Positions 27,695 to 36,478 are shown, numbered from the stretch's first letter. The stretch is 64,000 nt of DNA from J054 sp963850255 (GCA_963850255.1 CAWKLL010000045.1:38538-102537); one strand, 5' to 3'. Notes: generated from the sequence alone by a model not told the origin. A program made the numbers and translations.

Positions 27695-29305
27695 GTGACA
27701 GCAACGCAGGCGCCCGGCGCGAACGTAGCGGCTACGGGTTCAAACTTGCCGCAGGTACTGCTGGCTGAGTTGCGCGACATCGTCGGCGCTGATCAGTTGC
27801 GCACCGACGAGGCCACACGACAACTTTTTTCCCAGGACGTCTACCGCCAGGGTACCCTCGCGACCGCCGTTGTGGCGCCGGCCGATCGCGATGAGGTGTG
27901 TCGCGTGGTGGCGGCCGCCGCAGCTCACGCTGTGCCGATGCATGTACGCGGCGGCGGCATGTCCTATACCGATGCCTACCTTCCCCTTGGCAGCCTGGCT
28001 TTGATGCTGGATATGCGTCGCCTGACGCGTATTCGTGAAATTAACGGCGAAGATTTATATGCCACCGTTGAGGCGGGCTGTACCTGGGCTGATTTGGACC
28101 AGGCCCTGGCAGCACAGGGCCTGCGCGCGCGGTTCTGGGGCCCCATGTCGGGGCATACCTCTACCGTGGGCGGGGCCATGAGCCAGGGCGCCGTGACTTT
28201 CGGCTCTGGTAGAAACGGATCGTCGGCGTCGGCTGCCCTGAGCCTGGAAGTGGTGCTGGCCGATGGCTCTGTATTGCACACGGGCGCCGACGCCCAGGCC
28301 GGGCATGCGCCGTTTTTGCGCGACTACGGACCCGACCTGACCGGTTTGTTCTGTTGCGATGCCGGCGCACTCGGGGTGAAGACTGCCGTTACGCTGCAAC
28401 TGGAGCGGCGTCCGGCCTTGCGCGACGGTTTGAGTTTTGCCTTCGAAGATTTTCCCCGGCTGCTAGAGGCCGTGCGCCAGGTGGCGCAGCGCGGCCTGGC
28501 CACGGAAGTATTCGGCGCTGAGACGGCGCTGGCGCGACAGGTTGCCGATGCGTCCAGTTTTCGACAGGATCTAGGCGCTTTGCTAACGGTGGGTCGCGCC
28601 GCGGGTAATCCGATTACCGGGCTCAGGCGCATGCTGAGTATCGCCGCCGGCGGACGCCGCTTTCTGACGTCGTCTCGCTATAGTGTAAATTTTCTCACGG
28701 AAGCGGCCGATGCACAGCGGCTGCGCGCCAATCTGCGCGACATTCGCCGCGCCGTGGCCGATCACGGTTTCGAGATTCCCAACACCATGGCCCAGGTGGT
28801 CAGCGCGACACCGTTTCCGCCGCCCATGGTGCTGGGGCCAGGCGGTCGGCGTTTACAGCCATTGCATGTGGTATTGCCTTACTCCGCTAGCAATGAACTT
28901 CATACGGCTTTTTCCAGTCTGTTGGCAGACAACGCCGAGCTGATGGAAAAACACGACATCGAGATTTTTTTGGTCTATGCCACCGTTGGCCTGTCGGGAT
29001 TTCTGTATGAATGCGTGATTTATTGGCCGGATGAATGGCTCGAGCTGCATCGTCAGACCATGCCGGCGGAAATACTCGCCACGATGCAGGCCGGCGAAGC
29101 CCGTCCGGCCGCGCGCGCTGTTGTTGAGCAGTTGCGCCTGCAGATCGTCGAGTTGATGCATCAGCATGGTGGCGCGCATTACCAGATCGGCCGCGCCTAT
29201 CCCTATGCACGCGATCGCCAGCCCGAATCCCTGGGCTTATTGCGCCAGCTTAAAGCCAGTGTCGATCCGCAGGGCCTGATAAATCCCGGTGCCCTGGGTC
29301 TGTGA
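27695..29305 (+). CDS. FAD-linked oxidase (VAO/PCMH fold, D-lactate dehydrogenase/vanillyl-alcohol oxidase type)
   Basis: 536 residues from GTG, 13 bases after the repaired methyltransferase stop. N-terminal FAD_binding_4 domain: ATAVVAPADRDEVCRVV, VPMHVRGGGMSYTDAY, YATVEAGCTWADLDQAL, GPMSGHTSTVGGAMSQGA. The C-terminal cap ends in VDPQGLINPGALGL, the usual ending of FAD-linked oxidases. No signal peptide. The cluster context suggests oxidation of a hydroxy acid or phenolic alcohol, but the family is broad. The last four bases overlap the next gene. Confidence 0.85.
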   Translation: MTATQAPGANVAATGSNLPQVLLAELRDIVGADQLRTDEATRQLFSQDVYRQGTLATAVVAPADRDEVCRVVAAAAAHAVPMHVRGGGMSYTDAYLPLGSLALMLDMRRLTRIREINGEDLYATVEAGCTWADLDQALAAQGLRARFWGPMSGHTSTVGGAMSQGAVTFGSGRNGSSASAALSLEVVLADGSVLHTGADAQAGHAPFLRDYGPDLTGLFCCDAGALGVKTAVTLQLERRPALRDGLSFAFEDFPRLLEAVRQVAQRGLATEVFGAETALARQVADASSFRQDLGALLTVGRAAGNPITGLRRMLSIAAGGRRFLTSSRYSVNFLTEAADAQRLRANLRDIRRAVADHGFEIPNTMAQVVSATPFPPPMVLGPGGRRLQPLHVVLPYSASNELHTAFSSLLADNAELMEKHDIEIFLVYATVGLSGFLYECVIYWPDEWLELHRQTMPAEILATMQAGEARPAARAVVEQLRLQIVELMHQHGGAHYQIGRAYPYARDRQPESLGLLRQLKASVDPQGLINPGALGL

Positions 29306-30483
29306 CCCCGGCTGAGTTAAGTGCGCTGCGTATCGGCATTGTCGGCGGCGGCATTGGCGGGCTGGCCCTGGCATTAGCGCTGGCGCGAGCCGGGGCCAGG
29401 CCGCTGGTTTTCGAACAGGCCTCTGTGCTGGCCGAAGTTGGTGCGGGTATTTCCCTGTCACCCAATGCCGTTAAGGGCCTCTGGTATCTGGGTCTGGGTG
29501 AACGATTGGCGGAACTGGCCGACCAGCCACGACTGCAGCGCACGCGCCACTATCAGACCGGCGAGACCCTGATCAGTATCGATCGCGGGGACACGCCTGA
29601 ACGTTACGGCGCACCGTATTACCAGATGCATCGCGCTGACTTGCATGCTCTGTTAATGGAAAATCTGCTGGCTCATGATGCGCAGGCAGTGCAACTGGAT
29701 CGGCGTTTGCAGGGTATTGATGAATCGGCGCAGGCGGTGACGCTGAAGTTCGCTGAGGCGTCGCCGGCGCAGCTTGACCTGGTGATTGCCGCCGATGGTC
29801 TGCGTTCGCCGATCCGGGAACTGCATTTCGGCGAATCGCAGCCGGAATTTACCGGCTACGTAGCCTGGCGCGGCCTGGTAGCGGGTGCTGAGCTCGAGCA
29901 ACTGGATCTCGCCGAGGGTTCATCCGTGCTGGCCGCCCCCGGGCGCTTGTTTGTGCACTACCCGGTTCGGCATGGGCAGATACGCAATTACGTGGCCTTT
30001 GCCCGCACCGGTCAATGGACGCCAGAAAGCTGGTCAGAGCCGGCCGAGGCTGAAGAAGTGCTGGAGGTTTTTGCCGACTTTCACCCGGAAGCCGCAGCCA
30101 TTGTTCAGCGCACGCGTCCCGGCGGCTGCAACAAGTGGGGTTTGTTCGCGCGTCCGCCGGTGCCGCAGTGGGTGACTGATCGGGTCGCCTTGCTCGGTGA
30201 CGCGGCGCATCCGATGTTGCCGTGGTTCGGGCAGGGCGCGGCAACGGCCATAGAGGATGCTGTCGTGCTAAGCCGTGCCCTCGTGTTATCGGCTACGCCG
30301 GATGAAGCCTTGCGTCGTTACCAGCAGGCCCGCCAGTCGCGTCTCGAGGAAATCTACGAAGAATCCATGCTCGGCGGCGAACGCCTGGCCGGCGAAGATA
30401 CGGCAGCACTGGCTGATCGACCGCCGCGTACCGAGGACAGCCTGGGGATTTCCAGCTACGACCCTGCCACGGCGCCCGTGTAA
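29302..30483 (+). CDS. FAD-dependent monooxygenase (salicylate hydroxylase-like)
   Basis: 393 residues, GTG start overlapping the preceding stop (GTGA). Class A flavoprotein monooxygenase motifs: IGIVGGGIGGLALALALARAG with VFEQASVLAEVGAGI, the DG motif LVIAADGLRSPIRE and the GD motif VALLGDAAHPMLPWFGQGA. PNAVKGLWYLGLGE is typical of salicylate and 3-hydroxybenzoate hydroxylase relatives. It would hydroxylate an aromatic or cyclic substrate with NAD(P)H and O2. Last gene of the PhyH operon; about 170 bases of empty sequence follow. Confidence 0.88.
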   Translation: MTPAELSALRIGIVGGGIGGLALALALARAGARPLVFEQASVLAEVGAGISLSPNAVKGLWYLGLGERLAELADQPRLQRTRHYQTGETLISIDRGDTPERYGAPYYQMHRADLHALLMENLLAHDAQAVQLDRRLQGIDESAQAVTLKFAEASPAQLDLVIAADGLRSPIRELHFGESQPEFTGYVAWRGLVAGAELEQLDLAEGSSVLAAPGRLFVHYPVRHGQIRNYVAFARTGQWTPESWSEPAEAEEVLEVFADFHPEAAAIVQRTRPGGCNKWGLFARPPVPQWVTDRVALLGDAAHPMLPWFGQGAATAIEDAVVLSRALVLSATPDEALRRYQQARQSRLEEIYEESMLGGERLAGEDTAALADRPPRTEDSLGISSYDPATAPV

Positions 30484-30656
30484 AGAACGCGACTGTTTAA
30501 CCCGGACGGTTTACTTTTTTCACGGGTCATTCGTCCGATCATCGAAACCATCCGCGATTGCTCGTGCCGGCGCTTCTCTCGACTGGTCAGTCGGAATCTA
30601 TAGCCGCAGCCGTCGCCGTTTCGGCAAGCTGGGTGGCTCGACCGGGAATCGTTCGG

Positions 30657-31682
30657 CTACGAAGATTCCTCGATAAATTCGATGGTCTTCGCCGCCAGCT
30701 CCTCCGGGTTCTCCTCAATTATAAAGAAGCCCGTGTCGGGATAGATGGCATGCGCCTGTCCCCGCGTGCCGGGGATTTGCCGATGAAACTCTTCCGGCTT
30801 GAAGCCGCGCGTGGCCATGGCCTCGCTGATCTGGGTCATGGTGGGTTTGTCCCAGCTGGCCAGCGCCTGCCAGACCTTGCTATTGGCCGCATGCGCCGGG
30901 TTTAGCGGTGTGGCGGGAATCATCATCGGCATGCGTCGCGGGCCGCCTTTGTAGGCTTCGCTGGGGTAGGGCGCGTCCAGGCCAATCAGCGTATCCGCAT
31001 CCAGTTGTTTCTCCGTCATGTCCGCGACCATGCCGCTGATGGGGAATATCTCCGGTTTCAAAATGTAGCGTCGCCAGCCGACCACCCAGGCAGCACCAAA
31101 CATGCTATTGGCGCGCGGTACAGTGGTGGTATTCAGCACCAGCCGATCGAAAATTTCCGGGTGCGCGACGGCCACGGGCAGACCGAAGTAGCCGCCCCAG
31201 TCAAATAGGAACCCCGTCGCGCCTTTGATTTCCAGGGTCTGCAAGGTGGCGGTCAGCCAGTCCACGTGCCGCTCGAAAGTATGCGCTTCCCAGTCCGCGG
31301 GTTTGTCGGATCGGCCGAAGCCAACCAGGTCGGGTGCAACGACTCGATAGCCCGCTGTCGTCAGCACCGGGATCATGTCGCGAAATGAGTAACTCCAGGT
31401 GGCCTGGCCGTGCAGCAAGACGATGGTGTGGCCGTCGGCGGGTCCTTCGTCGAGGAAATGCACGCGCAACTTGCCGAGCTGCGGATCTTCGATTTCAAGG
31501 TAGTGTGGCGTGTAGGAGAAATCCTCCAGCGCGGTAAAGCGCGCATCCGGTGTGCGCAGCACTTTCACACCGGGATCATAGTCTGCGCCGTTGCCGCGCG
31601 CCTGAACGTCGTAGTGGTTGTATAACAAGGCGCCAACCACCATGGCAACCAGCACCAGAAAAACCGTGATTAGTATCCGCAT
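30657..31682 (-). CDS. membrane-anchored haloalkane dehalogenase-like alpha/beta hydrolase with altered catalytic residues
   Basis: 341 residues. Residues 2-20 form an N-terminal anchor or uncleaved signal. The body follows haloalkane dehalogenase subfamily I: PHYLEIEDPQLGKLRVHFLDEGP, LLHGQATWSYSFRDMIP, DLVGFGRSDKP and FDWGGYFGLPV with nucleophile Asp161 and halide-binding Trp162. At the end the usual AGHF-I-QE is replaced by DTGFFIIEENPEELA: Phe319 stands where the catalytic His belongs (codon TTC at 30726-30728), and the usual acid position is Met289 (Glu287 is two residues away). It may be inactive as a dehalogenase or have another function. Confidence 0.8.
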   Translation of the reverse strand: MRILITVFLVLVAMVVGALLYNHYDVQARGNGADYDPGVKVLRTPDARFTALEDFSYTPHYLEIEDPQLGKLRVHFLDEGPADGHTIVLLHGQATWSYSFRDMIPVLTTAGYRVVAPDLVGFGRSDKPADWEAHTFERHVDWLTATLQTLEIKGATGFLFDWGGYFGLPVAVAHPEIFDRLVLNTTTVPRANSMFGAAWVVGWRRYILKPEIFPISGMVADMTEKQLDADTLIGLDAPYPSEAYKGGPRRMPMMIPATPLNPAHAANSKVWQALASWDKPTMTQISEAMATRGFKPEEFHRQIPGTRGQAHAIYPDTGFFIIEENPEELAAKTIEFIEESS

Positions 31683-31812
31683 TTCAGGGGCCCTTGCTTA
31701 ACCGTTTGCCGGGGGTATCGCAGTTTGCGCCCAGGAAGTGTCCGGCCAAAAGAACCAACAGCCGGGACCAGATCGCCAGCATCAACGCTGCACTGAACAG
31801 GTCGAACCTGGG

Positions 31813-32454
31813 TCAGGCTGATTGGGCCTGTGTAGCGGTGGGCTTGACGGCGTGAATAGTTTTCACGGTGTCTAGAAAAACGTTATTGACCTCGGTGAGT
31901 TTGAAACCGGCGGCGCGCACGTTGTCTACCGTGGGCCTGTCGAGTTCCGGACCGAAACGGCTGGCCAGTGGGCTCATAAGTTTCATCATGAGATTGAACG
32001 GGAACAGCCGGCTGCCGGTGTGCTCGAACATGTGCAGCTCACCGCCGGGTTTGAGCACCCGATACAGAGCCTTGAGACCGTTGATCGGGTCGGGGACCGA
32101 ACAAAATGTGCAGGAGGTAAACACCTGGTCGAAATGATTGTCGGGATAGCTCATGTTGTGCAGGTCCATGAGCTCGGCGGTAATCTCACCGTCATAGTCC
32201 GCTATCTTCGGGGCAGCGTGTTCGAGCATTTTCGGACTGATATCGATGGCAGTGATGTTGCATCCGGGTGGAAAGCAGACGATATCCAGCCCCGTGCCGA
32301 GCGCCAGAAACAGAATTTTTGCGTCCGTACGCATGTGTTGAAAGACTGATTGCTTGGCGGGCTTCCAGCGTCGTTCAGGGCCGAATCCGGCCATCAGGTC
32401 CATGCTGCGTGCAGCCCGATCCCACTTGTCACGGGTGCGGATATCTTCACTCAT
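31813..32454 (-). CDS. class I SAM-dependent methyltransferase (UbiE/PmtA-like)
   Basis: 213 residues. Motif I is FLALGTGLDIVCFPPG, followed by ITAIDISPKMLEHAAPK, ELMDLHNMSYPDNHFDQVF, CTFCSVPDP and LYRVLKPGGELHMFEHTG. The pattern resembles methyltransferases acting on quinones or phospholipids. The C-terminus (RAAGFKLTEVNNVFLDTVKTIHAVKP) is standard. Its start overlaps the stop of the upstream membrane-protein gene by four bases (ATGA), so the two are translationally coupled. Confidence 0.85.
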   Translation of the reverse strand: MSEDIRTRDKWDRAARSMDLMAGFGPERRWKPAKQSVFQHMRTDAKILFLALGTGLDIVCFPPGCNITAIDISPKMLEHAAPKIADYDGEITAELMDLHNMSYPDNHFDQVFTSCTFCSVPDPINGLKALYRVLKPGGELHMFEHTGSRLFPFNLMMKLMSPLASRFGPELDRPTVDNVRAAGFKLTEVNNVFLDTVKTIHAVKPTATQAQSA

Positions 32455-32822
32455 GATTCGATTTTCTGCGCGCCGCTAGTGGCAGCGTTGAGCGCGTAAA
32501 TGATGGCAATTACGATGATGCCGGTGCCTGCGCCCCAGCGCAGGATGGCTTCGCCGGCCAAAGGCCACATGCCGCCCCACATGCCGCCCAACATGCCACT
32601 GAGCATGCACGGCGACATGACCTCCATGACGCCGAGTATCGGACTCAGCAGCGGCAGGCTGATGAAAAAAGCCACCGCCATGCCGAGCAACATTCCCACC
32701 AGCATGCCCGGCCACATCCCTAAGGAGCCGCCGATTAACCACGCGCTGAGAGCTACCGCTGCGGTAGCCACCAGCACGTTGGCGAGCAGGTCGCCAATTA
32801 CAAAGTAGGGGCGAGTTTCCAT
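32451..32822 (-). CDS. small Met/Gly-rich multi-pass membrane protein, unknown function
   Basis: 123 residues with three to four hydrophobic segments and no known family. Two segments are built from closely spaced G-x-x-x-G and G-M repeats (GMWPGMLVGMLLGM and GMLGGMWGGMWP), suggesting tightly packed helices; the many methionines could also contact metal ions such as Cu(I). The gene overlaps the methyltransferase start by four bases. Metal binding and a role with the methyltransferase are guesses. Confidence 0.7.
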   Translation of the reverse strand: METRPYFVIGDLLANVLVATAAVALSAWLIGGSLGMWPGMLVGMLLGMAVAFFISLPLLSPILGVMEVMSPCMLSGMLGGMWGGMWPLAGEAILRWGAGTGIIVIAIIYALNAATSGAQKIES

Positions 32823-32992
32823 GGTTGCCGACAGTTTACCCGCAGCGCAGCACGGCGTTTAGTCCCGGCCTGGAGGTGTCGCCGTGATACCGGCCTTGTT
32901 GTCCTCGGGCCAGGGGCAACGCCGGTCAGGGCGTCTGCCGAGCTGGGGTGCTGAACGGTAAAGCACTGGAAAGCCCAGAAATGTCTGTAATT

Positions 32993-33092
32993 CGTCATTA
33001 ATGGCGAAAAAATAATATTTATGGTCAATACTCGTCACATATTACGACTTGCCGGAAGACTGCTAAAGATATATAACTCGTCATTAATGACG
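32993..33092 (+). promoter_or_regulatory. hipBA promoter with operator array
   Basis: TTGCCG (33049-33054), 17 bases, TATAAC (33072-33077) form a sigma-70-type promoter. Three related dyads surround it: CGTCATTAATGGCG at 32993-33006, CGTCACATATTACG at 33033-33046 just upstream of the -35 box, and the perfect palindrome CGTCATTAATGACG at 33079-33092 just after the -10 box, covering the expected start site. The arrangement fits cooperative autorepression by the HTH protein encoded downstream. Confidence 0.75.
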
Positions 33093-33135
33093 TAATAAGG
33101 GCGAAATCCCTTTTAAGTCGCCAGTAGTTACGACT

Positions 33136-33486
33136 ATGCAGATTGCTAAACAACTCAGCGACGAGGCGGTTTTGGCCGAATTGGGCGAGCGCATTGCCAG
33201 GCAACGTATTGACCGCGAACTCACCCAGGCCAGGCTGGCTGAGCAGGCCGGTATCGCAAAGCGCACCCTGGAACGCATCGAGGCCGGCTCCTCGGCACAA
33301 TTGTCCAGCCTGATTCGAGTGCTGCGGGCACTTAATTTGCTCGAATCCCTGGACGCGCTGATTCCGGCCGCCGCGCCGGGTCCGCTCGACTGGCTAAAGC
33401 GCGACGGCAAACCACGTCAGCGCGCTTCCTCGCGAGCCGCAGACCAGCCACCGGCAAAAACCTGGCGCTGGGATGACGAGGTATGA
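33136..33486 (+). CDS. hipB: HipB-type XRE-family antitoxin/repressor
   Basis: 116 residues. The helix-turn-helix is complete: ELGERIARQRIDRELTQARLAEQAGIAKRTLERIEAG, with LIRVLRALNLLESLDALIP after it, as in HipB. The C-terminal tail is basic and ends in WRWDDEV. It should bind the three dyads upstream and neutralise HipA. The stop codon overlaps the hipA start (ATGA), and no other gene intervenes. Confidence 0.88.
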   Translation: MQIAKQLSDEAVLAELGERIARQRIDRELTQARLAEQAGIAKRTLERIEAGSSAQLSSLIRVLRALNLLESLDALIPAAAPGPLDWLKRDGKPRQRASSRAADQPPAKTWRWDDEV

Positions 33487-34790
33487 CCAGCGTTGCCGAA
33501 GTGCGGCTTTGGGGGCGCAGCATCGCGGCGGTCTCGCTGGCCGATGGCAGCGACGTGGCGGCATTCGAATACGAACCGGCGTTCACCCGTAGTGGTATCG
33601 AAGTGGCGCCGTTGAGCATGCCGCTGTCACGTGGCGTGTTTTCGTTTCCCGAGCTGGCACGCAATAGCTTCGCCGGCCTGCCTGGCCTGTTGGCCGATTC
33701 ATTGCCGGACAGATTTGGCAACGCACTGATTAATGCCTGGCTGGCCACCCAGGGACGCAGCCCCGAGTCGTTTAATGCTGTCGAACGGCTCTGCTATATC
33801 GGTGCGCGCGGTATGGGTGCGCTGGAGTTTGCACCGGCCATAGGGCCGGCGCGCGACGGCGAAGTGTTGCAAATCGACAAGCTGGTGGAGCTGGCCTCGC
33901 AGGTCCTTACGGAACGCGGTGCGCTGCGTGGCTCCTTTGCCGATGAGGCACGTGCCCAGGCGCTGGCCGACATTCTGCGCGTAGGTACCTCGGCCGGCGG
34001 TGCGCGTGCCAAGGCGGTGATCGCCTGGAATCCACACAGCAACGAGGTTCGTTCCGGTCAGTTGCCGGCCGCAGAAGGCTTCGAATCCTGGCTGATTAAA
34101 TTCGACGGCGTTCGCGGTAACCGCGACAAAGAACTGGAAGACCCGCAGGGTTATGGCGCCATCGAATATGCCTACTTCCTGATGGCGCGTGATTGCGGCA
34201 TCCAGATTGAAGACTGTCGCCTGTTTGAAGAAAACGGTCGTCGACATTTCATGACCCGGCGCTTCGATCGGCTGCCCGGTGGCGAGAAGCTGCATATGCA
34301 GAGCCTCGGCGCACTGGCGCATTTCGATTACAACCTGGCCGGTGCCTACGCTTATGAGCAGGCCCTGATGGTCATTCGCCGGCTCGGCCTGCCCATGGCC
34401 GCCGTCGAAGAACAATTTCGCCGCATGGTTTTCAATATCGTCGGGCGCAACCAGGACGACCACGTTAAGAACATCGCCTTTCTGATGGATAAGGGCGGGC
34501 AGTGGTCTCTGTCACCGGCCTTTGATCTCACCTATAGCTACAATCCGGCAGGGCAGTGGACGGGCAGTCACCAGATGAGCCTGAACGGCAAGCGGGACGG
34601 CTTTGATATAGACGATTTAAAAGACTGTGCGCGCCTGGTGTCCATGAAGCGCGGTCGGGCGGAAACGATTCTGGACGAGGTTGCCCAGAGTATTGCTCGC
34701 TGGCCTGAATTCGCTGCAGCCGCAGGTATTGAGTCCGATACGGTAAGACGCATTCAGGCGACCCTGCGTTTGAATCTTCTCGCGCGCTAA
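33483..34790 (+). CDS. hipA: HipA-family serine/threonine kinase toxin
   Basis: 435 residues. N-terminal HipA_1 domain (VRLWGRSIAAVSL, FAGLPGLLADSLPDRFG), the P-loop-like region GTSAGGARAKAVIAW, then the kinase core: GFESWLIKFDG (ATP-contacting Lys), FNIVGRNQDDHVKNIAFL (catalytic loop with Asp and Asn) and SPAFDLTYS (the DFG-equivalent Asp). Characterised HipA phosphorylates glutamyl-tRNA synthetase and induces dormancy. All catalytic positions appear intact, and the operon has its own autoregulated promoter. Length is normal for HipA. Confidence 0.92.
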   Translation: MTSVAEVRLWGRSIAAVSLADGSDVAAFEYEPAFTRSGIEVAPLSMPLSRGVFSFPELARNSFAGLPGLLADSLPDRFGNALINAWLATQGRSPESFNAVERLCYIGARGMGALEFAPAIGPARDGEVLQIDKLVELASQVLTERGALRGSFADEARAQALADILRVGTSAGGARAKAVIAWNPHSNEVRSGQLPAAEGFESWLIKFDGVRGNRDKELEDPQGYGAIEYAYFLMARDCGIQIEDCRLFEENGRRHFMTRRFDRLPGGEKLHMQSLGALAHFDYNLAGAYAYEQALMVIRRLGLPMAAVEEQFRRMVFNIVGRNQDDHVKNIAFLMDKGGQWSLSPAFDLTYSYNPAGQWTGSHQMSLNGKRDGFDIDDLKDCARLVSMKRGRAETILDEVAQSIARWPEFAAAAGIESDTVRRIQATLRLNLLAR

Positions 34791-34831
34791 TTTGCTCGGT
34801 GGATTTGGCTGACGCTTGCCTGCCAGCCGGC

Positions 34832-36478
34832 TCAGAGTTCCGCAGACAGCCTTAGCACCAGCACATCGGACGCACCGGCACCGCGTGAGTAGGTATCGCC
34901 GGCCAGAGCCAGACCGCCATCGGGCATTTCGACCAGGGCGCGCGCCCACTCGTTGCCGGCTTCGCCAAAGGTGCGTTCCCACAGCAAAGTGCCGCTGGCA
35001 TCCAGTTTGAGCAGCCAGACGTCATACAGGCCGGCGCCCTGACTCATGGTATAGCCGGCCAGTGCGTAGCCGCCGTCTCGCGTTTCCAGCACTGCTCTTA
35101 CCCAGTCGTCTTTCTCGCCGCCGAAGGTTTGCTGCCAAACGACTTCACCGTCAGTCGTTAATTTGATAATGCGAATGTCGAAACCGCCGGCACCCATTGA
35201 GCGTGTCATGCCGCCGACCAGCAGGCCGCCGTCGCGGGTTGCCGTCACGGTGCTGGCGTAATCGGTCTCCGCGCCGCCGAAACTACGATCCCATAGCGGC
35301 TCGCCGTCGGCGGAGAGTTTCAGTACCCACAGATCTGCTTTGCCGGCGCCTATGGATTCGGTGTGTCCAACCACGACCAGGTTGCCATCGCGACTTTCGG
35401 TGATGGCATTAATCCAGTCCGTTGCTTCGCCGCCGTAACGTCGCTGCCACAACAAGTCGCCGTCGGCGCTCAGTTTGATTACCCAGAAATCAAAGGCTGC
35501 GCCGGCCTCATCCTGCGTATAGGCGCCCAGCGCCAGGCCGCCGTCGCTGGTTTCTACAACGGCGCTGGCCCAGTCTGTCGCTACGCCGCCGAAGTGTCGG
35601 TCCCAGAGTAATTCGCCGTCGGCGTCGAGTTTCAACACCCATACGTCAAACTCGCCGGCGCCCTTGGACTCGGTGGCGCCCGCTACTACCAAATGCTGAT
35701 CGCGGGTTTCGATGATCGCGCGGGCGCGGTCGATGGCCGGGCCGCCGAAACTGCGGTCCCAGAGCTTGTTGCCATCGCCGTCTACGCGCACCAGCCACAC
35801 ATCTTCAAGACCGGCGCCTTGCGAGGCAGTACGTCCTGCGGTGCACAGACCGCCATCGTGGGTGCCGGTCATGGCGTAGGCCCAGTCTTTGGCCGCGCCG
35901 CCGAAGGCTGCCTCCCAGGCTACGCCGTTGGCCGCATCGTGCGGACTGCTGTCGCTGCTGCCGGCACCGGCCAGCACAAACTCGCGCAGACTGGCGAAGT
36001 CAGTGATGGTCAGGTAAGCCAGTTTGTCTTCTTTGCTGCAGTTGCCGGTGATCTGGGTTAGATAGTTCCGCGTCAGAACCTGTATCTCGCCATCGGCGGT
36101 GATCACCAGCGGTTCGTCGCCAAAATATTCCACCCGGGCGCCGGTCAGGCCTGCGGCTGCCGGATTAGAAAAGTTCATCGACAGGCCTTGCATCATGGGT
36201 GCGTCGCCGGTGATGGTGATGACGCACAGCTGCTCACCGTTGCGATATTCGGCGCTGGTTGAGATGCCGCCACCGAACAGTGTCTGATCGGCGGGACCGG
36301 TGCGTGGCTCGCCGCGTTGCCAGTCAGAATTCAGCGCTGTCGGCAGCAGCTCGCTGAAGCCGGGGTTGTCTGGTGCGCAGGCGCTCAGGATCAGGCAGGC
36401 AGTTACAAACACCGCCAAACAGGCGGAACGCGACAAGTTGTGCGGGTGTAGCGCCTGAATCCTGTTGCTGTTAATCAT
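34832..36478 (-). CDS. lipoprotein with seven-fold beta-propeller-like repeat
   Basis: 548 residues from the second of two close ATG codons. Lipobox LILSAC. Residues 35-190 form an unrecognised domain. From about residue 192 to the end there are seven repeats of about 50 residues with the pattern FGG-x4-DWA-x-A-x-x-E-T-x-D-GG-L-x-L-A-G-x-T-x-S-x-GAG-x-x-DVWVLKLDADG-x-LLW-x-R, suggesting one seven-bladed propeller anchored in the outer membrane. Such domains usually bind proteins or glycans. Divergent from the lipase-like gene. Confidence 0.8.
   Translation of the reverse strand: MINSNRIQALHPHNLSRSACLAVFVTACLILSACAPDNPGFSELLPTALNSDWQRGEPRTGPADQTLFGGGISTSAEYRNGEQLCVITITGDAPMMQGLSMNFSNPAAAGLTGARVEYFGDEPLVITADGEIQVLTRNYLTQITGNCSKEDKLAYLTITDFASLREFVLAGAGSSDSSPHDAANGVAWEAAFGGAAKDWAYAMTGTHDGGLCTAGRTASQGAGLEDVWLVRVDGDGNKLWDRSFGGPAIDRARAIIETRDQHLVVAGATESKGAGEFDVWVLKLDADGELLWDRHFGGVATDWASAVVETSDGGLALGAYTQDEAGAAFDFWVIKLSADGDLLWQRRYGGEATDWINAITESRDGNLVVVGHTESIGAGKADLWVLKLSADGEPLWDRSFGGAETDYASTVTATRDGGLLVGGMTRSMGAGGFDIRIIKLTTDGEVVWQQTFGGEKDDWVRAVLETRDGGYALAGYTMSQGAGLYDVWLLKLDASGTLLWERTFGEAGNEWARALVEMPDGGLALAGDTYSRGAGASDVLVLRLSAEL
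34835..35905 (-). repeat. seven tandem approximately 150-base coding repeats
   Basis: The repeats encode the 50-residue blades of the lipoprotein above. Conserved anchors are FGG (blades 1-6; FGE in the last), DWA-like, DGGL and GAG-x-x-D. DNA identity between units appears moderate, so they are old protein repeats, not a recent tandem array. Confidence 0.7.

Noticed and set aside
30490..30523. Possible terminator after the flavin monooxygenase gene
   Set aside because: There is a T-run, but only four base pairs (AACC/GGTT) form before mismatches.
34835..35905. Recent tandem DNA duplication
   Set aside because: The periodicity is in the protein; nucleotide units have diverged, consistent with old propeller blades.
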